Shown here piece after piece: positions 17,129 to 25,028 of a DNA stretch of 62,149 bases (within the stretch, counting starts at the first letter, position 1; every line of letters starts with the position of its first letter). The stretch is from an uncultured Acidimicrobiales bacterium (lineage in GTDB: Bacteria > Actinomycetota > Acidimicrobiia > Acidimicrobiales > SZUA-35). Where the stretch lies: contig CALIFY010000061.1 of assembly GCA_938021675.1 (NCBI GenBank), positions 1-62,149 on the forward strand, written 5' to 3'. The notes beneath the pieces are model-generated. The model saw nothing but the letters and a program-made list of their open reading frames with translations, had not been told where the DNA came from and searched no databases. The translations under genes were made by a program, and so were the position numbers.

Positions 17129-18877
17129 ATGTCAGCAGCGTCGTTCGCTGAACTTGGAGTGCCCGACGAGCTGGTTGAGGTCCTTTCGAAGCAGCGGATC
17201 AACGAGCCATTCGCCATCCAGAAATTGACGATCCCCGATTCCCTTGCCGGTCGTGACATCCTGGCTCGAGCTCCGACCGGGTCGGGCAAGACGTTGGCAT
17301 TCGGTATCCCGTTGCTGGCTCGTCTCGGCCGCGGCACGTCCGGTAGGCCGAGAGGATTGATCCTGTCGCCGACCCGAGAGTTGGCGGAGCAGATAAGCCG
17401 GGAGCTTAGCAATCTGGCGTCGGCGGTCGACCGGTCCGTATTGGCGATCTACGGGGGAACCGGAATCAGAGCGCAGATCAAGGCGGCCAAGCGTGGCCCA
17501 GACCTACTCGTGGCCTGCCCCGGCCGGCTCCTGGACCTTATGAATCAGGGCGTGATCTCTTTGGAAGACGTCGACCTGGTGGTGGTTGACGAGGCCGACC
17601 GTATGGCCGACATGGGATTCCTGCCCGACGTTCGCCGCCTCCTGGACCAAACCGGCGGTGGCGGCCAGCGCCAGGTCGCTTTGTTTTCCGCCACGCTCGA
17701 CGACGACGTTCAGGAGCTGATTAAGCGCTACCTGGTCGACCCCGTTCAGCACGAGATCGGTGAGCCAGAACCGGATCTGCGTGGCATGGAACACCGGTTC
17801 ATAAAGACGCAGAAACAGCATAGGGTGTGGCTTGCTGCCGATCTGATCGCCGCCGCTCCCGGTCCGGTTATGGTTTTTGCCAGGACCCGACATGGCGTCG
17901 ATCGACTTGCCCGGCAGCTTCGCCAGGAAGGTATCACCACCGGTCATCTCCACGGGGGGCGTAGCCAGTCTCAGCGCGATCGCGCCTTGAAGGTTTTTTC
18001 CGGGGGCACTGTCGATGCGTTGGTTGCAACCGACGTTGCGGCAAGAGGAATCCATGTCGATGGCGTCGCCTGCGTCATCCATTTCGACCCTCCGGCCGAC
18101 AGTAAGGATTATGTCCACCGTTCTGGCCGGACCGCTCGAGCTGGAGCGGGAGGCGTTGTTGTCTCACTCCTTGAAGCGGGGCAAATCAAAGCCACATCGG
18201 CTATGAAACGCCGGCTCGGTATCGATGCCGAGATTGAGCCGACTCCGGAACGCCAACCGCGATCGTCGCGACCCGATGCCATCATCACCAGTGCCGATAC
18301 CCGTCGGGGCTCACAACGGTCGAATCGTTCTGCGAAGTCGGGTAAGCCGGGTGGGTCGGGAGACTCGTCCGGTCGGTCTCGTAACGGAACGAAGCGGTCC
18401 GGCGGGAAGAAGTCGGCCGATTCCAGGTCGAGTTCGGCAAAGCGAAACGGCGAGGACCGGTCGACCGGCCGACCGTCGCGAAACGGTGGCAAGAGCGCGT
18501 CCGGTACGACGTCGAGCACGGCTAAGAGCTCTGGCGAGTCGCGATCATCCGAGGCGACGCCCCGTCGCAGCGATTCGGGCTCCTCCAGTCGTTCTGGGTC
18601 GCCGGCATCTCGCTCTGGTGAAACGTCTGGTCAGGGAACACGGCGGTCGACCAAAAAGGCTGCCGGCAAACGGGCTGGCGCCAACAAGGGTGCCGGTAAG
18701 CGAAAAAATGCCTCTGGAAAACGGGTCGGTGCCAGCTCGACCGGCCGGAACGGGGCATCGGGCAGCCAGGCTGGTGCTGGGTCGTCGACCGGTGGCAAGA
18801 GCACTTCGTCCCGGTCGGGAAAGCCGAGACCGAAGAACCGCAAGAACAAACCCGGTGGCGCTCGTCGCCGGCCATGA
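17129..18877 (+). CDS. DEAD-box RNA helicase with long Ser/Gly/Lys/Arg-rich tail
   Basis: ATP-dependent RNA helicase of the RhlE/DeaD type, 582 residues. Motifs in order: Q-motif Gln31, AxTGSGKT at 48-55, PTREL, DEAD at 154-157, SAT, VFARTRHGVDRL, and HRSGRTAR. The catalytic core ends at about 365. The final 215 residues are low complexity, rich in Ser, Gly, Arg and Lys, and would be disordered and strongly basic, suitable for RNA contact. AGGAAGG lies upstream of ATG 17129. The 3' end is near the selenoprotein gene. Confidence 0.94.
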   Translation: MSAASFAELGVPDELVEVLSKQRINEPFAIQKLTIPDSLAGRDILARAPTGSGKTLAFGIPLLARLGRGTSGRPRGLILSPTRELAEQISRELSNLASAVDRSVLAIYGGTGIRAQIKAAKRGPDLLVACPGRLLDLMNQGVISLEDVDLVVVDEADRMADMGFLPDVRRLLDQTGGGGQRQVALFSATLDDDVQELIKRYLVDPVQHEIGEPEPDLRGMEHRFIKTQKQHRVWLAADLIAAAPGPVMVFARTRHGVDRLARQLRQEGITTGHLHGGRSQSQRDRALKVFSGGTVDALVATDVAARGIHVDGVACVIHFDPPADSKDYVHRSGRTARAGAGGVVVSLLEAGQIKATSAMKRRLGIDAEIEPTPERQPRSSRPDAIITSADTRRGSQRSNRSAKSGKPGGSGDSSGRSRNGTKRSGGKKSADSRSSSAKRNGEDRSTGRPSRNGGKSASGTTSSTAKSSGESRSSEATPRRSDSGSSSRSGSPASRSGETSGQGTRRSTKKAAGKRAGANKGAGKRKNASGKRVGASSTGRNGASGSQAGAGSSTGGKSTSSRSGKPRPKNRKNKPGGARRRP

Positions 18878-18912
18878 CCGTGAGCGGTGGCCTTAGGTGG
18901 AATTTCACCCCG

Positions 18913-19524
18913 ATGGTGCACAATGTGCCTATGTTCGATCGAAGTGGTCGCAAACCTCGGTTGTCGCGACTCGCTCCCTTGGCGTTCGGCGGCCTTGCTC
19001 TTATCGCCAGCAGCTGTTCCTCCTCAGAACCGACCGCTGCACCTGAGGTAGCCGACGGCGAGACAGGTGCGAGTCAGACTGTTTCAGAAGAACCTGTTGG
19101 TCAGCGGTTGGACCCCTCGGTACTGAGTGGTGAGTTCACGACCATCTCCGGCGAAACGATCGAACTCGGGTCGTTGGCCGACAAGGATCTCGTGGTGTGG
19201 TTCTGGGCGCCGTGGTGAACGTCGTGCCGTGCAGAAGGCCCTGCGGTCGCAGAGGTCCACGAGCAGTTTGGTGACCAGGTCGAGTTCATTGGTATCGGTG
19301 GCGAGGCGCCCGGAGCAGACTTTGCGGCGTTTGTCGACGCCACAGGCACGGGATCCTTCCCCCACCTCGACGATTCCGAAGGGCAACTCTGGGAGCGGTT
19401 TGGAACCGGAGGCCGGTCGACGTTCATGTTCGTGAACGACGATGGGAGCTTCGCCCTCACCACCTACGGGGTAGCCGACGAGGAAGTGTTGGTCTCGGAG
19501 GTCGAGCGCCTCATCGCCACCTGA
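18913..19524 (+). CDS. Thioredoxin-like selenoprotein lipoprotein (UxxC; in-frame TGA)
   Basis: A TlpA/ResA-like thiol-disulfide oxidoreductase, predicted to be a membrane-anchored lipoprotein. The signal region RKPRLSRLAPLAFGGLALIASSC gives a lipobox with Cys35. The thioredoxin strand LVVWFWAPW runs straight into TGA at 19216-19218, followed in the same frame by TSCRAEGPAVAEV and about 90 more residues of thioredoxin fold (FGDQVEFIGIGGEA, FVNDDGSF, a final helix) to TGA at 19522-19524. The TGA therefore sits exactly where the first Cys of WCxxC belongs, giving W-U-T-S-C with Sec102 and Cys105. A SECIS-like hairpin lies at the right distance. The usual cis-proline position reads RST rather than a Pro. 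ATG 18931 is an alternative start; AGGTGG lies 12 bases before 18913. The alternative is a nonsense-mutated Cys protein, but the intact downstream frame and the hairpin argue against this. Confidence 0.85.
19216..19262 (+). promoter_or_regulatory. Bacterial SECIS-like element after the Sec codon
   Basis: The TGA is at 19216-19218. The upper stem pairs GGCCCTGC (19237-19244) with GCAG-A-GGTC (19249-19257), eight pairs with one bulged A and one G-U pair. It is capped by the tetraloop GGTC at 19245-19248. The loop starts 26 bases after the TGA and opens with GG, consistent with the published general rule for bacterial SECIS (apical loop about 16-37 bases downstream with a G in its first two bases) and resembling the GGUC of Escherichia coli fdhF. 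A lower stem TCGTG (19222-19226) with CACGA (19258-19262) may close the structure. It should recruit SelB-tRNA-Sec. Confidence 0.75.
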
Positions 19525-19563
19525 GCTTAGGTTTCGTGAAGCATTCGAGTGATTCGTCTTCGG

Positions 19564-20154
19564 TTAGATCACGAATGGCCGCTTCATGCGGTGGAAGAGG
19601 TCGGCCAAGAACCGTAACGTCAGCCCCCAAATGACTTGTTCGGGGCGATTGAGCTGGATGGCAGGGAAGGTCGTTCCGGTCGGCGGGAACCGGTAGTCGA
19701 TATAGCGGGTGCGATCCCCGAGTTGGTCGAGATCGACCCAAACAATCTCAGCTACCTCGTCGTTTGGGCGGAGTTCCGGGTGTTCGTTGTCTAGCCAGAA
19801 GCCGTGTGCTGAGACGTCCATCGGGCGGTTCGTGGCCCGTCCGCCGTCGAGCTTGGTCAACGTGCCGAGGTAGCTTTCGTCGTCGAGTGGTAGCCCGACT
19901 TCTTCCCAGGTCTCACGGACCGCGGTGCGCTGCTCATCGCCGTCAGCCGGCTCCCATTTGCCGCCGGGAAACGCCATTTGCCCTGACCACGGGTCGTGTT
20001 CGCTGGTGGCCCGCTGAATGAACAACAGCTCGGTTGCCGGCCGATCGGTGGCGGCTCGAAAGATGGCGGCGACCGCTGCTGGTGACGACGAAACGTGGAG
20101 TTGGCTTGGCTGGTCCACCTGGTCGAACAGCGTTTTTAGCTGGTGACCGTTCAT
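19564..20154 (-). CDS. Nudix hydrolase, CoA-pyrophosphatase (NudL) type
   Basis: 196 residues. The Nudix box GGKWEPADGDEQRTAVRETWEEVGL contains the GX5EX7REXXEEXG metal-binding pattern in full, preceded by the LFIQRATSEHDPWSGQMAFPGG strand typical of NudL-like proteins that cleave coenzyme A into phosphopantetheine and 3',5'-ADP. Expected cytoplasmic; no signal peptide. The gene begins 21 bases after the upstream membrane-protein gene on the same strand, so they may be cotranscribed. Convergent with the selenoprotein gene, whose stop is 39 bases away. CoA specificity is by similarity only. Confidence 0.88.
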   Translation of the reverse strand: MNGHQLKTLFDQVDQPSQLHVSSSPAAVAAIFRAATDRPATELLFIQRATSEHDPWSGQMAFPGGKWEPADGDEQRTAVRETWEEVGLPLDDESYLGTLTKLDGGRATNRPMDVSAHGFWLDNEHPELRPNDEVAEIVWVDLDQLGDRTRYIDYRFPPTGTTFPAIQLNRPEQVIWGLTLRFLADLFHRMKRPFVI

Positions 20155-20175
20155 GGTGATATCCGTGCCACCACG

Positions 20176-20865
20176 TCACCGTCTCGACTGGCTGACATGG
20201 CCTGAGGCGGGGCGACCTGATGGTGTGGTGAATGGCTGCGGTGTGAACGCATCGGTAGTGGTTTGTTGCCTGCGGTGAAATCGACGGTCGAGGTTGAGCA
20301 GCAGCCTGAGCCACCATGGCTCTTCGCATGGTGGCCATTCCAAAACCGACCAACCCCCGTTGGACAGTAAATGGCCGGAGTGGTCGACGACGACACCGCG
20401 ATCGCCCTGCCGGTGCTCCTTGATAAGTAGGTCAGCGTCGTGGGTTGTACGAACGGCGCCATTGGGGCCGAGGTGGCCGGTGAATGGTGGTGTGAATGCC
20501 GGGGTCCAGTCGATGATGGCATCGGTGCCGTTTCGGATCCAAGCCACCCTGCCCTTCCGGACGAGCTGTCGGTCGTCCGGACCGTCCTCGACGAATGACA
20601 CCGTACAGCCGGCTTGGAGTCGCTCGCGTTGTTGGCGTTGGCGACTAAGGCGATCGGATCTGGCGTGATGTATGACGCGTTCACCGATCGATGTCGCCGC
20701 GTCGACAGGTACTCTGGCGGCGGCGACGAGGAGGGCTACTCCGGCCGACGCGATACGGGAGCGTTGGTTGGAAGCCAGGATGCTGATTACGAGGGCGGCG
20801 AGCGCACTAACGCCGACTTTGAACACATCGCTATCCGACCAATTCGACAGCAACCACCGGATCAC
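20176..20865 (-). CDS. Membrane-associated hypothetical protein
   Basis: 229 residues. A first hydrophobic segment, VGVSALAALVISILA (18-32), and a second, IASAGVALLVAAARV (about 38-52), are followed by a basic linker (ARSDRLSRQRQQRERL) and a folded soluble part. That part starts GCTVSFVEDGPDD and has several short strands (GRVAWIRNGTDAIIDWTP, GDRGVVVDHSGHLL, GGWSVLEWPPCEEPWW) that suggest an SH3-like or OB-like barrel; this is inference. The tail is Arg/Gln/Thr-rich. No family recognised. It precedes the NudL-type gene by 21 bases. Confidence 0.6.
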   Translation of the reverse strand: MIRWLLSNWSDSDVFKVGVSALAALVISILASNQRSRIASAGVALLVAAARVPVDAATSIGERVIHHARSDRLSRQRQQRERLQAGCTVSFVEDGPDDRQLVRKGRVAWIRNGTDAIIDWTPAFTPPFTGHLGPNGAVRTTHDADLLIKEHRQGDRGVVVDHSGHLLSNGGWSVLEWPPCEEPWWLRLLLNLDRRFHRRQQTTTDAFTPQPFTTPSGRPASGHVSQSRR

Positions 20866-20986
20866 GTCGTCCGCCTCTTCACACCGGGAACCGTCACCCC
20901 GACCGACTCTTCGAAAGAAGATCTTATCGGCGGTCGTCGTTGTCTACCGCCCCGGACCAGCTTCTCCCGTTTGACCGCTGTTCGAG

Positions 20987-21997
20987 CTATGCCCGGCCGC
21001 CGACGCAGTCGGCAAGTACCTCTACCACGGTGGTGACGTCTTCGGTGGAAACGTCGAGGTGGGTTACCATCCGGCACCTTCGGTCGTTGATGAGCAGCGA
21101 CACATCGTTACCTTTGGCCGCCTCGGCGATTCCATCGCAGTCGACGTCGAAGTGGGCGAACACCATGTTCGTCGCCTGTCGCACCACCGCTACGCCAGGA
21201 AGGTTTGCCAAACCGGCGGCGAGGTGTGCAGCGTTGGCGTGATCTTGCGAAAGCCGTTCGAGGTTGTGCTCGATCGCGTACAACCCGGCGGCGGCCAGTA
21301 CCCCTGATTGTCGCATGCCGCCCCCGAGCATCTTCCGCCACTTTCGGGCCCGATCGATGAGGGCCGACGAGCCGACGAGAACCGATCCGATCGGCGCACC
21401 GAGCCCCTTGGATAGGCAGACAGAGACCGAATCGAACGGCTCGGCGACGACCGCTGGTGGCACGCCGAGCGCAACGGTTGCGTTCCATAACCGAGCGCCG
21501 TCGAGGTGGGTGCTGAGACCACGGCTCTGCGCCAAGTCGGCGGCGTCTCGTTGGTGGTCGAGCGGCACGACCATGCCGTCGTGGGTGTTCTCCAGGCAGA
21601 GCAGCCGGGTATCGGCAAAGTGATGGTCGGCTGGTTTGATAACCGACGATGCGTGGTCGAGGTCGAGTCGGCCATCGTCATGGACCCGTACCGGTTGCGG
21701 CTGAATGCTGCCAAGCACGGCACCGCCCCCGGCCTCGAACCGGTACATGTGGGCGTTCTCACCGGCCAGGTACTCATCTCCTCGCTGGCAATGGGCAAGC
21801 AGTGCGCACAAGTTGCTTTGTGTGCCAGATGGTACGAAGACGGCGGCCTCCTTGCCTAGCAGATCGAAAAGTTTCGCTTCGAGTGCCGCCACCGTCGGGT
21901 CGTCGCCCAGGACATCGTCGCCGACCGCGGCGTCAGCCATGGCGTGGAGCATCGGTTCCGATGGCCGGCTCACCGTGTCGGATCGCAAATCAATCAC
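20987..21997 (-). CDS. ltaE: Low-specificity L-threonine aldolase
   Basis: PLP enzyme that splits threonine (and allo-threonine) into glycine and acetaldehyde. 336 residues from GTG 21997, where the conserved start VIDLRSDTVSRPSEPM begins; the open frame to 22066 is not family-like. Signatures: PSGTQSN at 56-62, ENAH with His83 stacking on PLP, HLDGARLWN with Asp166, and VSVCLSKGLG with the PLP-binding Lys197. No strong ribosome binding site is visible upstream. Divergent from the amino-acid transporter operon. Confidence 0.92.
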   Translation of the reverse strand: MIDLRSDTVSRPSEPMLHAMADAAVGDDVLGDDPTVAALEAKLFDLLGKEAAVFVPSGTQSNLCALLAHCQRGDEYLAGENAHMYRFEAGGGAVLGSIQPQPVRVHDDGRLDLDHASSVIKPADHHFADTRLLCLENTHDGMVVPLDHQRDAADLAQSRGLSTHLDGARLWNATVALGVPPAVVAEPFDSVSVCLSKGLGAPIGSVLVGSSALIDRARKWRKMLGGGMRQSGVLAAAGLYAIEHNLERLSQDHANAAHLAAGLANLPGVAVVRQATNMVFAHFDVDCDGIAEAAKGNDVSLLINDRRCRMVTHLDVSTEDVTTVVEVLADCVGGRA

Positions 21998-22398
21998 TCG
22001 ATTAGTATGGCATTGGGGTGGTGAAGAATCGCAGCTTCTTGTCCAACCTGCGCCACATATAGTCAAATACCGACCTGCATTTAGATGCTAATTGTATAAA
22101 TATATTTCCAAGAAAAGCTTGAATTTGTCAAATGGATTGACTACAAATGGTGGGGCGGGAGGGATGTTTCCGCCGACATTCCTCCCGCTCTTGCTCAGCC
22201 TCTGAGCTGTAGCCGCCACTTCTGCGGGTGCCGTCACCGGACCGATAGTGAGATGGCACTCGCAGGGTTGCGTTTTGGGAACTTTCGCCTGGGTGGGTTC
22301 TGAGCGGGTGTATGATTTGCCGCTTGCAGGATGCTTAGTCCCGGATAGCTGTCGTAAGGACGGCCGCCGAGGGCTGCGTTATGACGAGAGGATCCATT
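21998..22398. other. Intergenic region between ltaE and aapJ with stem-loop
   Basis: About 400 bases without a gene. The part at about 22060-22140 is notably AT-rich for this genome. A stem-loop pairs GCGGGAGGGA (22155-22164) with TTCCTCCCGC (22179-22188) through a 14-base loop. A TATGAT hexamer at 22311-22316 could be a -10 box for aapJ, but no good -35 was found 17 bases upstream. The region presumably holds promoters for both divergent genes. The stem-loop could be part of a 5' leader, but this is not shown. Confidence 0.4.
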
Positions 22399-23541
22399 GT
22401 GATTGGAAAGAACTGGTTACGCCTGTTGGCGTTCCTGATGACGTTCGTGTTCGTCGCTGCGGCCTGTGGCTCGGACGACTCCGACGCCGACTCCGAAGGT
22501 GATGACACCGAAGAGTCCGACGAAGAGTCGTCTGACGAGGAGAGCAGCGGCGATGGCGATACTTCGGTCGAGTTGACCCAAGAGGGCGGAACGCTCGCAG
22601 CGGTACAGGATCGTGGCACGCTCAATTGTGGCGGCAACGACACCCTTCCCGGCTTCGGTGTCGTCGATGAATCCGGCGAGTTCGCCGGCTTCGATGTCGA
22701 CTTCTGTCGAGTCGTTGCCGCAGCGGTGCTGGGCGACGCCAACGCGGTTGAATTCACCCCGCTTACCGCTGAGGCCCGCTTCACCGCGCTTCAGTCTGGC
22801 GAGGTTGACATTCTGATTCGTAACACCACGTGGACCGCAACCCGGGACGGTCAAGAGGGGGCGAACTTCCTGTTCACCACCTTCTTTGACGGTCAGGGCA
22901 TGATGGTCCCTGCCTCAACTGGCTTCACTTCTTTGGAAGACCTGGCGGACGCCAACATCTGCGTGTTGTCCGGTACGACGACCGAGCTGAACCTGACCGC
23001 TGTCCTTGGGGCCAGGGGAATCTCGTTCAACCCCGTCGTGTTCGAGGACAACACGGCACTTCGTCCGGCCTACGAAGAAGGTCAGTGTGAGGCCTGGACC
23101 TCCGACGCTTCGCAGCTAGCGGCCTTCAAGTCCTCAATCGAGGGTGAAGGCGGCGAGGATCAGGTCATCTTCGAGGAGATCTTCTCGAAAGAGCCGCTTG
23201 GTCCGGTTGTGGCCGATGGCGACACCGAATGGGCACAGGCAGTGAACTGGGCCATCATGTCGACGGTGCAGGCGTGGGAGTTCGGTCTCGATTCGTCGAA
23301 CATTGGCGACTACTCTGGCGACGACCCCAACATCTTGAACTTCCTCGGCCAGGACGGGTTCGATCCAGGTATCGGCCTCGCCCCTGATTTCGCCGCCAAC
23401 GTGATTGGTCAGGTCGGAAACTACGAGGAGATTTACAACGCAAACATCGTGCCAATCGATGACAGCTTGGCGTTGACCGAGGGCAGCCCGAACAACCTCT
23501 GGACTGAAGGCGGCCTCATGTACGTGCCGCCGTACCGCTAA
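22399..23541 (+). CDS. aapJ: General amino-acid ABC transporter substrate-binding lipoprotein
   Basis: 380-residue extracellular binding protein of the AapJ/BztA type, which captures many L-amino acids. GTG 22399 is chosen because GAGAGGA lies seven bases upstream; ATG 22381 is also in frame. The signal LLAFLMTFVFVAAAC gives a lipobox Cys, followed by an acidic, Ser-rich spacer (about 40 residues) before the fold. Conserved blocks: GTLNCGGNDTLPGFG, AGFDVDFCRVVAAAV, GEVDILIRNTTWTATRD, and the end NNLWTEGGLMYVPPYR. It precedes two permeases and an ATPase on the same strand, with a strong terminator-like hairpin 87 bases after its stop. Confidence 0.93.
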   Translation: MIGKNWLRLLAFLMTFVFVAAACGSDDSDADSEGDDTEESDEESSDEESSGDGDTSVELTQEGGTLAAVQDRGTLNCGGNDTLPGFGVVDESGEFAGFDVDFCRVVAAAVLGDANAVEFTPLTAEARFTALQSGEVDILIRNTTWTATRDGQEGANFLFTTFFDGQGMMVPASTGFTSLEDLADANICVLSGTTTELNLTAVLGARGISFNPVVFEDNTALRPAYEEGQCEAWTSDASQLAAFKSSIEGEGGEDQVIFEEIFSKEPLGPVVADGDTEWAQAVNWAIMSTVQAWEFGLDSSNIGDYSGDDPNILNFLGQDGFDPGIGLAPDFAANVIGQVGNYEEIYNANIVPIDDSLALTEGSPNNLWTEGGLMYVPPYR

Positions 23542-23627
23542 CGACTCGAGGGTCAGTGGGTTGCCATTGGCCATCTAGTTTCCCCTAGCTGCTTCCTGCG
23601 GCTCTGGGCGTATCTGAGTACATCATC

Positions 23628-23665
23628 AGTGAAAGCATCGAGCCCGACGGCTCGATGCTTTCACT
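23628..23665 (+). terminator. Intra-operon terminator between aapJ and aapQ
   Basis: A perfect 17-bp stem (AGTGAAAGCATCGAGCC / GGCTCGATGCTTTCACT) with a four-base loop CGAC, followed by CGTTTT. Such hairpins after the binding-protein gene commonly leave more binding protein than permease, by partial termination and 3' end protection. The T-run is short, so termination is likely incomplete. Confidence 0.75.
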
Positions 23666-23782
23666 CGTTTTGGCCTCGGTTGCCGTTGGCCGTTACCGAC
23701 TTCAGAGCTGATTGTGAATGATTGTTACTGGTTTCACACACATTGGGCGTTTGGTCTGTTGTTGGTGTACGGTTTCAGCCCA

Positions 23783-25015
23783 GTGACCGCTCTACAGCAA
23801 GATTCGAGGGCTGCAGCCCAAGCGAGACCGGCATTCTGGCGGGATATTCGAGTACTCCGAGTCGTCGGCCAAGTGGTGGCCGTCGTAGGTGTTGTTCTGA
23901 TAGTCAGGTGGCTGATTGGCAACTTGCTCCGCAACTTGGAGGCCGCCAATATCGACACCGGCTTCGGAGTGCTCGAGCAACCGACAAACTTCACGGTCCG
24001 AGACGATCCTGGGTTCGACAACCGAAGCCCGCTATTTCCTGACCTGTTGGTCGTCGGGATCAAGAACACCGCAATCGCCGCGGTGCTCGGTATCGCCATG
24101 GCTCTGGTCCTTGGCGTACTGATCGGAATCGGTCGGTTGTCAGACAACTGGTTGGTGGCGAAACTCTCCCAGATCTACGTCGAAGTGTTACGGAACATCC
24201 CGCCGCTGGTGATCATCACCTTCTTCGGCTTCGCCATCTTTACCTTCGGGCCATTCCCGGCCTTCAACCCCACCACGCCGCCGTGGCAGATTCAGTTCCC
24301 GGGCACCGACAACGTGGTACTTCTCCTAAGCAACGACCGTTGGGCGTTGCCATCGTTTGCCACAGACGGCAACACGGCGCTGTTCTGGGCCTTCGTGGTC
24401 GTTGCGCTGGTAGCTGCGGCCGTCGTTTGGTTCTGGCGGACCCGAGTCAATATTGCAACCGGTGCTCCTCACCGCCGCCTTCTCTGGTCGTTCACCACGT
24501 TCGTTGGCCTCGCCGCCGTTGCGTTTGTTGCGCTGGGCGGGCCGTATCGGTGGAGTTTCCCGGCGGTATCGGAGAGCGGGCGGGTCATCGAGGGCGGGTT
24601 CGCAACGAACGCCGGGTTCCTGTCGTTGACGTTTGCCCTTGGGCTCTATACCGCCAGCCATATCGCCGAGATCATCAGGGGCTCGATCCTCGCCGTGCCG
24701 CAAGGGCAGTCGGAGGCATCGAATGCTCTCGCTCTCTCTGGATTCCAGCGGTATCGGTTCGTCGTATTGCCTCAAGCGCTGCGGATCGCCATCCCGCCGA
24801 CAATCAACCAGTTCCTGAATCTCACCAAGAACACCTCGCTCGGCACAGTCGTTGCGTTCCCGGAGATCACCGCCTTGATAAAGACTGCAATTGGTAACGG
24901 CAAGCCGGCGGTCCAGCTGCTGCTTGTTCTGATGCTCATCTACCTGTCGTTCTCATTGCTGATATCGATGCTTATGAACGTGGTAAACCGACGGATGCAG
25001 CTGGTAGGGCGATGA
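23783..25015 (+). CDS. aapQ: General amino-acid ABC transporter permease AapQ/BztB type
   Basis: Inner-membrane permease, 410 residues from GTG 23783; the frame is open back to GTG 23714, but that extra segment is rich in Trp, His and Cys and looks unlike coding sequence. The N-terminal part RPAFWRDIRVLRVVGQVVAVVGVVLI leads into a helix, then the conserved NIDTGFGVLEQPTNF. About eight helices follow. The ABC-permease EAA loop SEASNALALSGFQRYRFVVLPQALRIAIPP contacts the ATPase. Next gene aapM starts 13 bases after the stop. Confidence 0.92.
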   Translation: MTALQQDSRAAAQARPAFWRDIRVLRVVGQVVAVVGVVLIVRWLIGNLLRNLEAANIDTGFGVLEQPTNFTVRDDPGFDNRSPLFPDLLVVGIKNTAIAAVLGIAMALVLGVLIGIGRLSDNWLVAKLSQIYVEVLRNIPPLVIITFFGFAIFTFGPFPAFNPTTPPWQIQFPGTDNVVLLLSNDRWALPSFATDGNTALFWAFVVVALVAAAVVWFWRTRVNIATGAPHRRLLWSFTTFVGLAAVAFVALGGPYRWSFPAVSESGRVIEGGFATNAGFLSLTFALGLYTASHIAEIIRGSILAVPQGQSEASNALALSGFQRYRFVVLPQALRIAIPPTINQFLNLTKNTSLGTVVAFPEITALIKTAIGNGKPAVQLLLVLMLIYLSFSLLISMLMNVVNRRMQLVGR

Positions 25016-25028
25016 GGGAAGGGACGCG

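Noticed and set aside
18109-18953. Long open frames on both strands over the DEAD-box tail and selenoprotein start
   Set aside because: They are shadows of the low-complexity tail; compositions are unlike proteins and no motif or ribosome binding site supports them.
19216-19218. Simple nonsense mutation in a CxxC thioredoxin gene
   Set aside because: The downstream frame is intact for over 100 codons and a SECIS-like hairpin lies at the correct distance, so recoding is the better explanation; kept as the main alternative.
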